From Chloroflexota bacterium (GTDB lineage Bacteria; Chloroflexota; Limnocylindria; Limnocylindrales; CSP1-4), in NCBI GenBank assembly GCA_015661135.1, contig JACVXW010000007.1, forward strand, positions 3,062 to 37,446: 34,385 bases of DNA. The letters run 5' to 3'. The notes under the pieces were generated by a model, which ran no database searches, was not told the origin of the DNA, and saw only the letters and a list, made by a program, of their open reading frames with translations. The position numbers were made by a program, and so were the translations under genes. How positions within the stretch are numbered: position 1 is the stretch's first letter; every line of letters starts with the position of its first letter. Below are positions 9,669 to 17,420 of this stretch, piece by piece.

Positions 9669-10858
9669 CGTACCGCCGCCAGCGACCCTGCCGCGGCTGC
9701 ACCATCGGCGGCGGTCGGGCCATCCAGCGTGGCGCCCTCGGATGCCGGATCAACCCTCCAGGTGGTGGCGATTCGACGAAGGGCAGGGTCGAGGTCCTCG
9801 AGCGTCGTGGTGGTCACAAACGCCTGCGGGAGCTCGGCAATCCGCCGGACGAGGTGGGCTCGCCGGTCCGGGTCCAGCTCCGAGAAGACGTCGTCCAGGA
9901 GAAGGAGAGGCGGTCGGCCGTCGTGGGCGGTGAGGAGATCCAGCTCCGCGAGCTTGAAGGCCAGGATGGCTGTTCGCTGCTGGCCGCGGGAGGCGAACGT
10001 CGCCAGGTCACGGCCGTCCAGGACGAACGACAGGTCGTCGCGATGCGGGCCCACCAGCGTGGACCCGTTCCATGCCTCCTTGTCCGCCGTCTCGACGAGG
10101 CGCCGGGCCAGGGCCTCGCGGGGTGTCTCCCCGGCCCCGGCGGGTGCGTTCGTCTCGTAGCGCAGCCGCAGGGAGGCCTGGGCGGCCTCCTCAGGCGCGA
10201 TCTCGGCGTGGGCGGCACCCAGGGCCGGTCCGAGCTCGTGGAGCAGCTGGAGGCGGGCAGTCACGATGGCCCCGCCGGCGTCCAGGAACGGCTGGTCCCA
10301 GTAGCGAAGGTCGGCGCGCTCCGCCCGCTCCTCGCGGATTGCCCGGAGCAGCCCGTTGCGCTGCTGGAGGGCGCGGCCGTACGTCGAGAGGGCGGCGGCG
10401 TAGCCGGGCGATCGGCTCGCCGCGATGCGGTCGATGGCCGTCCTCCGGAGCGATGGGGAGCCGGCGACCAGGAGCATCTCCTCCGGCGCGAAGATGACGA
10501 TCCGGAGGACGGCGGCGAGGGTCGCGGGTCGCCGGGCCACGCCGTTCACCCGGATCCGCTTCCGGCCGCCGGCCGTGGCCGTGGGGCTCCCGGGCCGAAC
10601 GAGCGCGATGTCGACGGTATCGGCGCCCACGGTGCCCTCCACCCGAGCCAGGTCCGAGCCCCACCGGATCAGCTCGGTGTCCGTCGTGGTCCGATGCGAG
10701 TGCCCCCAGGCAAGGAGGACGATGGCCTCGAGGAGACTGGTCTTGCCAGCGGCGTTCGGACCCCAGACGAGCTGCGGCCCCGGCCCGAAGGAGGCCTCGA
10801 GCGCGCCGTACCCGCGAAGGTCGGCGAGGCGGATCGACGCGAGCGTGGCGACCCTCAG
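9665..10858 (-). CDS. recF: DNA replication/repair protein RecF
   Basis: Walker A WGPNAAGKTSLLEAI upstream of the listed ORF start; LLLLDDVFSELDPDRRAHLV Walker B region. Start must lie upstream of the tracked GTG at 10642; best candidate is CTG 10858 overlapping the dnaN stop. Confidence 0.9.
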   Translation of the reverse strand: MRVATLASIRLADLRGYGALEASFGPGPQLVWGPNAAGKTSLLEAIVLLAWGHSHRTTTDTELIRWGSDLARVEGTVGADTVDIALVRPGSPTATAGGRKRIRVNGVARRPATLAAVLRIVIFAPEEMLLVAGSPSLRRTAIDRIAASRSPGYAAALSTYGRALQQRNGLLRAIREERAERADLRYWDQPFLDAGGAIVTARLQLLHELGPALGAAHAEIAPEEAAQASLRLRYETNAPAGAGETPREALARRLVETADKEAWNGSTLVGPHRDDLSFVLDGRDLATFASRGQQRTAILAFKLAELDLLTAHDGRPPLLLLDDVFSELDPDRRAHLVRRIAELPQAFVTTTTLEDLDPALRRIATTWRVDPASEGATLDGPTAADGAAAAGSLAAVR

Positions 10859-11973
10859 GAAGTGGTACGGACCGGCATCACGACGTGGACGTACTGGTCG
10901 TCGCCGATCGGCTTGAAGACACCGGGGGCCAGTGGGCCCTGGAGTTCGATGGCGAACTGCTCCGCGCCGACATTCGTCAGGACGTCCGCCAGGTACTTGG
11001 CGTTGAACGCAATGGTGGTCCCGTCGCCTTCCACCACCGCCTCGACCTGGCCAACGTGATCGCCCACCTCGGCATTGGCGCTGACCGTGATCCCGGCCGA
11101 GCCATCCGAGCCGAACTGGAGCTTGACGATGTTGGCGGATTCGTGAGCGATGAGGGCGGCGGGCCGGACGGCACGCAGGAGCTCCTCGCGATCGAGGATC
11201 GCCCGGGTGGTGTGCGCCTTGGGCATGACCGTCTGGTAGTTCGGGAACTGGCCGTCGATGAGTCGGCTGACGATATCCACGCCCTCGAGATGGAAGAGGA
11301 TCTGGTTGCGGGCCTGGGCAAGGACGATCTCGACCGGCTCATCCGTGTCCGACAGGACGCGCATCAGCTCGTTCAGGGCGCGCGCCGGCACGACCACGCT
11401 CGTCTCCGCAACGGCATCGAGAATCGGGATCGTCTTCACCGCGATCCGGTAGTTGTCGGCCGCGGCGAGCGTCAGGCTGTCCCCTTCGAATTTCGCGAGG
11501 ACGCCGGTGAGGATGGGGCGGGCTTCGTCCGTGGCCGCCGCGAAGGCTGTCTCGCCGAGCGCCTGGCGGAGGACGTTCTGGGCAATCCTCGTGGTGGGTC
11601 GTTCGCCGGTTGCCTGGATGGCCGGGAACTCATCCGCGTCAATCCCCTTGATGTGCGACTCGAACCGGCCGCAACGGATATCCAGCGTCTCGTTCGTCCC
11701 GAGCTCGAGGTCGATGCGATCCCCACCCTGGAGGGAGTTCACCAGGTCCGTCAGAAGCTTTGCCGGCACCGTCGTGGCGCCGTCCGATTCGATCTTGCCG
11801 GGTACCCAGTAGGTGATCCCGATCTCGAGATTGGTGGCGGTTAACTTGAGGCCGGCGTCCTCCGTGCGGAGCAGGACGTTGGCAAGCACGGGTAGCGTGC
11901 TGCGCGCAGAGACGGCGCGACTGACCACGGACAGGCCGCGCGCCAGGTTCTCCTGCATGACCGAAAGCTTCAC
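10855..11973 (-). CDS. dnaN: DNA polymerase III subunit beta
   Basis: MKLSVMQENLARGLSVVSRAVSARSTLPVLANVLLRTEDAGLKLTATNLEIGI...; 372 aa; gene order dnaA-dnaN-recF. Confidence 0.97.
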   Translation of the reverse strand: MKLSVMQENLARGLSVVSRAVSARSTLPVLANVLLRTEDAGLKLTATNLEIGITYWVPGKIESDGATTVPAKLLTDLVNSLQGGDRIDLELGTNETLDIRCGRFESHIKGIDADEFPAIQATGERPTTRIAQNVLRQALGETAFAAATDEARPILTGVLAKFEGDSLTLAAADNYRIAVKTIPILDAVAETSVVVPARALNELMRVLSDTDEPVEIVLAQARNQILFHLEGVDIVSRLIDGQFPNYQTVMPKAHTTRAILDREELLRAVRPAALIAHESANIVKLQFGSDGSAGITVSANAEVGDHVGQVEAVVEGDGTTIAFNAKYLADVLTNVGAEQFAIELQGPLAPGVFKPIGDDQYVHVVMPVRTTS

Positions 11974-12478
11974 GTCGATTCCACTCCACAGCGGGTGCGT
12001 TGACGGGCGAGTCTGATGGTACGGGCGCGCGACATGGTCGGATGGGCGGGGGCGCGCTCGCGGGCGCCATCCCGGGGGGCGCTACCGATCGAGCCGCCGC
12101 GTCCGGGCGGGGCGTTCGGGCCCCGGTCCGGCCGTCCGGTTCACTGTGTATCTTCCTCCATTCTCAACGACTCGTCATCATCGTCATCATGCTGTTGATA
12201 CGGTGGACGGCCATGCTCGATCCTGTTCGTCTTGACCGTGGGTGACCCGGCCCGCCGGTGTGGAATTCGCGTCCCCGGCCCCAGCTCGTCGGTGCATCGC
12301 CAGGGACCGGCTGTGGATGGCGCACGGACCCTCGCGTTCCGGCCGCCACAGCGTCCACGCTCGGGGACCGTCAGCGCACGCCCGGCCTCCCCCCGGGCCG
12401 CTCTCAACGGCGCTTCCCCACTGCCACCGCCGCGGTTGTCCACCACCACCGACTCCGGTGGAGGGCGGGTAGCCGGCC
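11974..12478. other. dnaA-dnaN intergenic region, candidate oriC component
   Basis: 505 bp between dnaA and dnaN; an A/T-rich island at 12141-12200 (34/60 A/T by hand count); DnaA-box-like 9-mers TTGTCCACC (about 12435) and TGTGGATGG (about 12312), each 2 mismatches from TTATCCACA. Confidence 0.4.
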
Positions 12479-13795
12479 TCAGTCGCAGGCGTGGAGGACC
12501 GTCGAGTGGTCTCGCCCGCCGAGCTCCGCGCCGATCCGGAGGAGTGAGACGTCCGTCTCCGCGCGCATGAGGAACATCGCGATCTGGCGCGGCACCACGA
12601 TGACCTTGTCCCGCTTCTGGCCCTTGAGGGCGTCCAGGCCCACGCCGTAGTAGTCCGACACGGCCTTGACGATCCGTTCCGGGGTGATCTGGCGCTTCTT
12701 GGGGTTGTACAGGACGTTCGACAGGACCGCCTGGGCCAGCTCGATCGAGATCGGCATGGCACCCATCGACGCGTAGGCGACGATGCGGTTGAGCGCACCC
12801 TCGAGCTCGCGGATGTTGCTGACGACCTTGCGGGCGATGAACTCGATGACGTCCGAGGTGATCGGCACCCCGCCCTCCTCGGCCTTGGCCCGGAGGATCG
12901 CGATCCTGGTCTCGAGGTCCGGGGCGGTGAGGTCGGCGATCAGACCCCACTCGAAGCGGCTCCGAAGCCGCTCCTCGAGGGTCAGGATCGCCTTCGGCGG
13001 GCGGTCGGACGACAGCACGATCTGCTTGCCATCTTCGTGGATCGCGTTGAACGTGTGGAAGAACTCCTCCTGGGTCCGCTCCTTGTCCGCGATGAACTGG
13101 ATGTCGTCGATGAGGAGGAGGTCGATCCGCCGGTAGCGGGCCCGGAACTCGTCGATCTTGCCCTGCTGGATCGACGTGATGAACTCGTTGGTGAACTTCT
13201 CCGACGTGGCGTAGACGACCCGCTTCCGCGGAAACTTGGCCGCGACCTGGTTCCCGATGGCGTGCATCAGGTGGGTCTTGCCCAGGCCGACCCCGCCGTA
13301 CAGGAAGAGCGGGTTGTAGGCGTGGCCGGGACGCTCGGCCACGGACAGGCTGGCGGCGTGGGCGAGGCGGTTGGCCGAGCCGACGATGAAGTTGGCGAAC
13401 GTGTAGCGGGCGTTGATGTTCGTCGAGCCGCCGTCCCCGCCGACCCGGGTGGCCTCCACCCGGACGTGCTGCGAGCTAGGTGTGGCGACCGGCCGTTCGG
13501 GCAGGGTCGCCTGCGCCTCGGCTTCGGCTGCCTCGGCGGCCACCTCCGGGCTCGTCCCGACGACGAAGTCCACGAGGACGCTGTAGCCGACGATCCGCGC
13601 GAGCGTCTGGGAGATCAGCGATCGATACCGAGTCTCCAGCCAGTCCTTCGCGAATGCGTTCGGGACGGCGATCCGAAAGCGGTTGTCGTCGACATCCACG
13701 AGCGTGGTGTCACGCAGCCAGGTCTCGAAGTTCGCCGGGGAGAGCGACACCTGGAGCTCCCCGAGGGCAGCGCGCCAGACCTGCTTCGCGTCCAT
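12479..13795 (-). CDS. dnaA: Chromosomal replication initiator protein DnaA (C-terminus ends at HSTVLHACD)
   Basis: NPLFLYGGVGLGKTHLMHAIGN, LLIDDIQFIADKERTQEEFFHTFNAI, GGRDHSTVLHAC. Alternative GTG start at 13813. Confidence 0.96.
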   Translation of the reverse strand: MDAKQVWRAALGELQVSLSPANFETWLRDTTLVDVDDNRFRIAVPNAFAKDWLETRYRSLISQTLARIVGYSVLVDFVVGTSPEVAAEAAEAEAQATLPERPVATPSSQHVRVEATRVGGDGGSTNINARYTFANFIVGSANRLAHAASLSVAERPGHAYNPLFLYGGVGLGKTHLMHAIGNQVAAKFPRKRVVYATSEKFTNEFITSIQQGKIDEFRARYRRIDLLLIDDIQFIADKERTQEEFFHTFNAIHEDGKQIVLSSDRPPKAILTLEERLRSRFEWGLIADLTAPDLETRIAILRAKAEEGGVPITSDVIEFIARKVVSNIRELEGALNRIVAYASMGAMPISIELAQAVLSNVLYNPKKRQITPERIVKAVSDYYGVGLDALKGQKRDKVIVVPRQIAMFLMRAETDVSLLRIGAELGGRDHSTVLHACD

Positions 13796-13975
13796 TCGTC
13801 GATGACGGCTCACTGTGGGAGGGGCTGTATGGATGGGCGGCCGGAACGGAAATCGCGGGTGTCGTCGCGCCGGGACCGCCGGGGAGCTGGGTCGAGTCGA
13901 GGAGCGGCTGGGAGGGTCTGCCTCACCCCTCGAGCCGGGTCTCTTGCGGGCTGACCGAGGTGCCGAGGGTCACGA

Positions 13976-14004
13976 AAGATAGCACCGCGCACCGGGCCTC
14001 GCAA
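13976..14004 (-). promoter_or_regulatory. Putative dnaA promoter
   Basis: Minus strand TTGCGA - 17 bp - TATCTT. Confidence 0.5.
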
Positions 14005-14013
14005 GGTAATTCT

Positions 14014-14036
14014 GCGATACTCCATGGGAGTATCGC
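14014..14036. promoter_or_regulatory. Perfect inverted repeat between dnaA and rpmH promoters
   Basis: GCGATACTCC-ATG-GGAGTATCGC, 10-bp perfect arms. Confidence 0.7.
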
Positions 14037-14070
14037 CCCCAGGGTGCCTGCTGCCGCCGCTCCCGCGCGT

Positions 14071-14100
14071 TTGACACCCCTTCTCGCCCGGACCTATCAT
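14071..14100 (+). promoter_or_regulatory. Putative sigma70-type promoter for rpmH operon
   Basis: TTGACA - 18 bp - TATCAT. Confidence 0.65.
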
Positions 14101-14109
14101 CCCCCGGAC

Positions 14110-14220
14110 ATGAACGCGCCAACGCGCCGATGGGCGCACGGCGCGTTTGCGTGCCTTCAGGGGTTCACCACCGACTCGACCCCGAGGCCCGATGAAGAGG
14201 GATCCGCGAAACCCCGATGA
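14110..14220 (+). CDS. Small upstream ORF (36 aa), overlapping the rpmH start (ATGA)
   Basis: [39 protein letters not shown] about 10 bp after the -10 box; stop TGA overlaps rpmH ATG. Confidence 0.4.
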   Translation: MNAPTRRWAHGAFACLQGFTTDSTPRPDEEGSAKPR

Positions 14221-14351
14221 AGCAGACCTACCAGCCCAAGAAGCGACATCGTGCCAAGGAGCACGGCTTCCGCGCCCGGATGAAATCCACGGGCGGCCGC
14301 CGCGTTCTCGCCGCACGACGAGCACGCGGCCGGAAGCGCCTGACGGTCTGA
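14217..14351 (+). CDS. rpmH: 50S ribosomal protein L34
   Basis: [44 protein letters not shown], 44 aa, below the ORF-track length cutoff. Confidence 0.97.
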   Translation: MKQTYQPKKRHRAKEHGFRARMKSTGGRRVLAARRARGRKRLTV

Positions 14352-14386
14352 CGGACGGTCGCGGCCGGCATCAGCCGCGTCTGGTG

Positions 14387-14719
14387 ATGCTCTCGCGCCC
14401 GCAGGACTTCGCGGCGCTTCAGGAGCGTGGGACGATGCGATCCCACCCCATCCTCGCCGCACGGATCGCTCGAACGGACCTCGAGACCACGCGGTTCGGG
14501 TTCGCGACCGGCCGGGCACTCGGCTCGGCGGTCGTCCGGAATCGCATTCGGCGACGACTTCGCGAGGAACTGAGGGTGATGGCACCGATGTTTCAGCCGG
14601 GCTGGGACATCCTGTTGATCGCCCGGCCGGCGATCGTGGATGCCGGGCAGGACACACTGGCGGCGGCGCTCCGCCGGCTGCTCAGCCGGGACGGCGTCCT
14701 TGGAGGAAGCGAATCTTGA
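14387..14719 (+). CDS. rnpA: Ribonuclease P protein component
   Basis: FGFATGRALGSAVVRNRIRRRLREELR; follows rpmH. Confidence 0.93.
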   Translation: MLSRPQDFAALQERGTMRSHPILAARIARTDLETTRFGFATGRALGSAVVRNRIRRRLREELRVMAPMFQPGWDILLIARPAIVDAGQDTLAAALRRLLSRDGVLGGSES

Positions 14720-14922
14720 AGCGAATCGGGATCGGGTTGATCCACCTGTACCGCTTCGCGTTCGCCTGGCTCCCGTCCGCCTGTCGTTTTGAACCAACCT
14801 GCTCACGCTATACCGAACAGGCCATCGATCGGTATGGACTCCTGCGCGGCTCCTGGATGGGCGCTCGTCGGATCGCCAGCTGCCACCCCGGCAATCCCGG
14901 CGGGTACGACCCCGTCAGATGA
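14716..14922 (+). CDS. yidD: Membrane protein insertion efficiency factor YidD
   Basis: LIHLYRFAFAWLPSACRFEPTCSRYTEQAIDRYG...RIASCHPGNPGGYDPV; TTG start overlaps rnpA stop. Confidence 0.95.
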   Translation: MKRIGIGLIHLYRFAFAWLPSACRFEPTCSRYTEQAIDRYGLLRGSWMGARRIASCHPGNPGGYDPVR

Positions 14923-14941
14923 ACGAGGACCCCACCGCGTG

Positions 14942-16117
14942 ATGCTCCGCAGCCGTCTCATCCGGCTCGTGCCGCTCCTCCTGCTCATAGGGCTGGCGCT
15001 CGTCGTGGCCGGCTGCATCGGGGGAAACGCGTCCCTGGCCCCGGGCGTGACGCCGTCGCCGACGGCCACGCCGCCTGCCGCCATCCCGCTCGTCCCCGCC
15101 GAATTGAAGGCAGACCCGGTCAGCCCGTTTGCCTGGCTGTTCAACCCGATCTTCCAGGGGTTCTTCATCACCCTTGCGGTATTTGACCGGTGGACGAGCA
15201 ACATCGCGATCGCGATCGTGCTCCTCACCCTCCTGATCAAGGTCGTCCTCATCCCGCTCTTCCGGCGGCAGATCGTCTCGACGCGCCGAATGCAGCTCAT
15301 CGCTCCCGAGGCGAACGAGATCAAGCGCCGCTACAAGGGCGATCGGATGAAGATCCAGCAGGCCACGGCGCAGCTCTACAAGGAGCGTGGCGTCTCCGCG
15401 GTCGGCTGCCTGCCGATCTTCCTGCAGATGGTCCTGCTGATCCCGCTCTACACGGTCTTCAGCCAGGGCCTCACCAACTTCAACCCGCAGGCAATGCTCG
15501 ACGTCTTCGGCTTCCGCATCCTCGACCTCGGGTGCGACGCCCTCCCCATCGTCCTGTCGAGCGGCCACGTCGACAACCCGTGTCTCAACCCGTTCGCCTA
15601 TGGCGTCAACTGGGGCGTGCCGGAGGTCTTCGTTTCGTGGGGCCAGCCCGGGACCATCCTGTCCGGCCTGAGCCTCCTCGCGATCATATCGTCGCTGTTC
15701 CAGCTGGTCGCGTCGCGGATGACCGTCCCGCCGCCGAGCCCTTCGGACGACCAGAACATCAAGACGCAGCGCCAGATGGCGATCTTCCTGCCCTTCATCT
15801 CCCTGATCTACGGGAGCATCCTCCCGGCCGGCCTGTTCCTGTACTGGATCGTCTCCACGATCTTCTCGATCGTCCAGCAGTACCTGATCATCGGCTGGGG
15901 CGGGATGTTCCCGCTCTTCGGCTGGACACCACGCTTTGCCGTGGGCCACGAACCGCGCTTCCCGGTCGCCGCACCCACGGCGCCGACCCCTTCCTCGCGT
16001 GCGGCGGGAGCGCCCGCGCGAGCCAACCCGGACCGGTCCAGCCTTGACCGATCCGCAGCTGCCCAGGCCACCATCCGCCAGCGGGGCCGGCAGGGCCGAC
16101 GCGGCAGACGACGATAG
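14942..16117 (+). CDS. yidC: Membrane protein insertase YidC/Oxa1 family
   Basis: RRMQLIAPEANEIKRRYKGDRMKIQQATAQLYKERGVSAVGCLPIFLQMVLLIPLYTVF; N-terminal lipobox-like LVVAGC. Confidence 0.95.
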   Translation: MLRSRLIRLVPLLLLIGLALVVAGCIGGNASLAPGVTPSPTATPPAAIPLVPAELKADPVSPFAWLFNPIFQGFFITLAVFDRWTSNIAIAIVLLTLLIKVVLIPLFRRQIVSTRRMQLIAPEANEIKRRYKGDRMKIQQATAQLYKERGVSAVGCLPIFLQMVLLIPLYTVFSQGLTNFNPQAMLDVFGFRILDLGCDALPIVLSSGHVDNPCLNPFAYGVNWGVPEVFVSWGQPGTILSGLSLLAIISSLFQLVASRMTVPPPSPSDDQNIKTQRQMAIFLPFISLIYGSILPAGLFLYWIVSTIFSIVQQYLIIGWGGMFPLFGWTPRFAVGHEPRFPVAAPTAPTPSSRAAGAPARANPDRSSLDRSAAAQATIRQRGRQGRRGRRR

Positions 16118-16135
16118 AGATGAGTGACGACTGAC

Positions 16136-17239
16136 ATGAGTGCGTACCAGGAATTCACCGGCAAGTCCGTCGAGGAGGCCCTCCGTCTCGCGCGCGAAGC
16201 CTTCGGGGCCGGCCTTGACGACCTCGACTTCGAGATCCTGACACCCGGTAGCCGCGGCGTTCTGGGCATGGGTGCGGAGCCCGCCCGAATCCTCGCCGCG
16301 CCTCGATCCGAGCTCGGCGGGGCCGCCCCGAAGCGCGACGCCGCGTCCGCCCGACCGTTGCCGCCGCCCCCGGCCCGCGAAGACCGCGGTGACCGCCCGT
16401 CATTCGGCGACCGGGACCGTGGTCCGCGCCGGGATGACCGTGGCCCGCGCCGCGACGACCGACCCCGCGACGACCGACCCCGCGACGACCGACCCCGCGA
16501 CGACCGACCCCGCGACGACGACCGCGGCCCGCGACCGGACGCGCCATCACCCGCGGAACCCCGCGAGGATCGCAGCGACCGGCCTGCCTTCGGCGACCGT
16601 GACCGTGACCGGGACCGCGGCCCGCGCCGGGACGACCGCGGCCCGCGGCCCGACACTGCCGACCGCGGCTCGCGCCGCGCCCCCGACCTCACGGACCGCG
16701 AAGCCGCGGAGCTCGCCGCAGGGCGGGGCTCCGTCGCATCGGAGCGGGCTGAGCTGGAGGCCGCCGAGGCGTCGCCTGAGGCGCTTGCGGCCGGCAAGGT
16801 CATCCTCGAGAAGCTCCTCGACCTGATGGGCTTCAGCGTGGCGGTCACCGTCGAAGCCGCCGAGACGAGTCGCCTGAACGTGACCGGGGAGGGCGACGAG
16901 CGAGAGGCGCTCGGGGCCCTGATCGGCCGCAAGGGAGAGCGCCTCTCAGCCCTCCAGCACCTCGTCAACCTGATGCTTTCCAAGGAGATGGGCGGCTGGA
17001 CTCGGGTGCTCGTGGATGTCGAGGACTACCGCGGGCGGCGCGAGCGCCAGCTCCGCGAGATCGCCGAGCGGGCGGCCCAGCGGGTCGTCGAGACAGGCAA
17101 GATGCTCCAATTGGAGCCGATGCCGGCGCTCGAGCGAAGGTGGGTGCACCTGGCGCTCCGCAGTCACCCCGACGTCTCGACCCAGTCGATCGGCGAGGAG
17201 CCGAACCGGCGGATCGTGGTGCTGCCTCACTCGAGCTGA
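16136..17239 (+). CDS. jag: Jag/KhpB RNA-binding protein (Jag-N, KH, R3H) with long R/D/P-rich linker
   Basis: N-term EFTGKSVEEALRLAREAFGAGLDDLDFEIL; C-term LIGRKGERLSALQHLVNLMLSKEMGGWTRVLVDVEDYRGRRERQL... Confidence 0.92.
   Translation: MSAYQEFTGKSVEEALRLAREAFGAGLDDLDFEILTPGSRGVLGMGAEPARILAAPRSELGGAAPKRDAASARPLPPPPAREDRGDRPSFGDRDRGPRRDDRGPRRDDRPRDDRPRDDRPRDDRPRDDDRGPRPDAPSPAEPREDRSDRPAFGDRDRDRDRGPRRDDRGPRPDTADRGSRRAPDLTDREAAELAAGRGSVASERAELEAAEASPEALAAGKVILEKLLDLMGFSVAVTVEAAETSRLNVTGEGDEREALGALIGRKGERLSALQHLVNLMLSKEMGGWTRVLVDVEDYRGRRERQLREIAERAAQRVVETGKMLQLEPMPALERRWVHLALRSHPDVSTQSIGEEPNRRIVVLPHSS
16451..16510 (+). repeat. Four perfect copies of a 15-bp tandem repeat in the jag linker
   Basis: CGCGACGACCGACCC x4 plus a partial fifth; encodes RDDRP repeats. 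Confidence 0.95.
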
Positions 17240-17420
17240 CACCGGTGGCGGCCAAAGCCGCCTCGGCGCCTTCACGACGGGCAGGACCGGCCCCGGACGA
17301 TCGGGTCACTCGCACGACCCGGCGACACCCGTCACGATGGCCCGGGGGTGCGCGTCACCCCGTCGCTCGAATCCGTCCCAGGGGAGGGCTAGCCAGAGCC
17401 GATGCTAGGATGACCGGCCC

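Noticed and set aside
12141-12950. Minus-strand ORF ending HDDDDDESLRMEEDTQ
   Set aside because: Out of frame with dnaA and composed of shadow sequence; the Asp run is just the ATC/GAT triplet patch.
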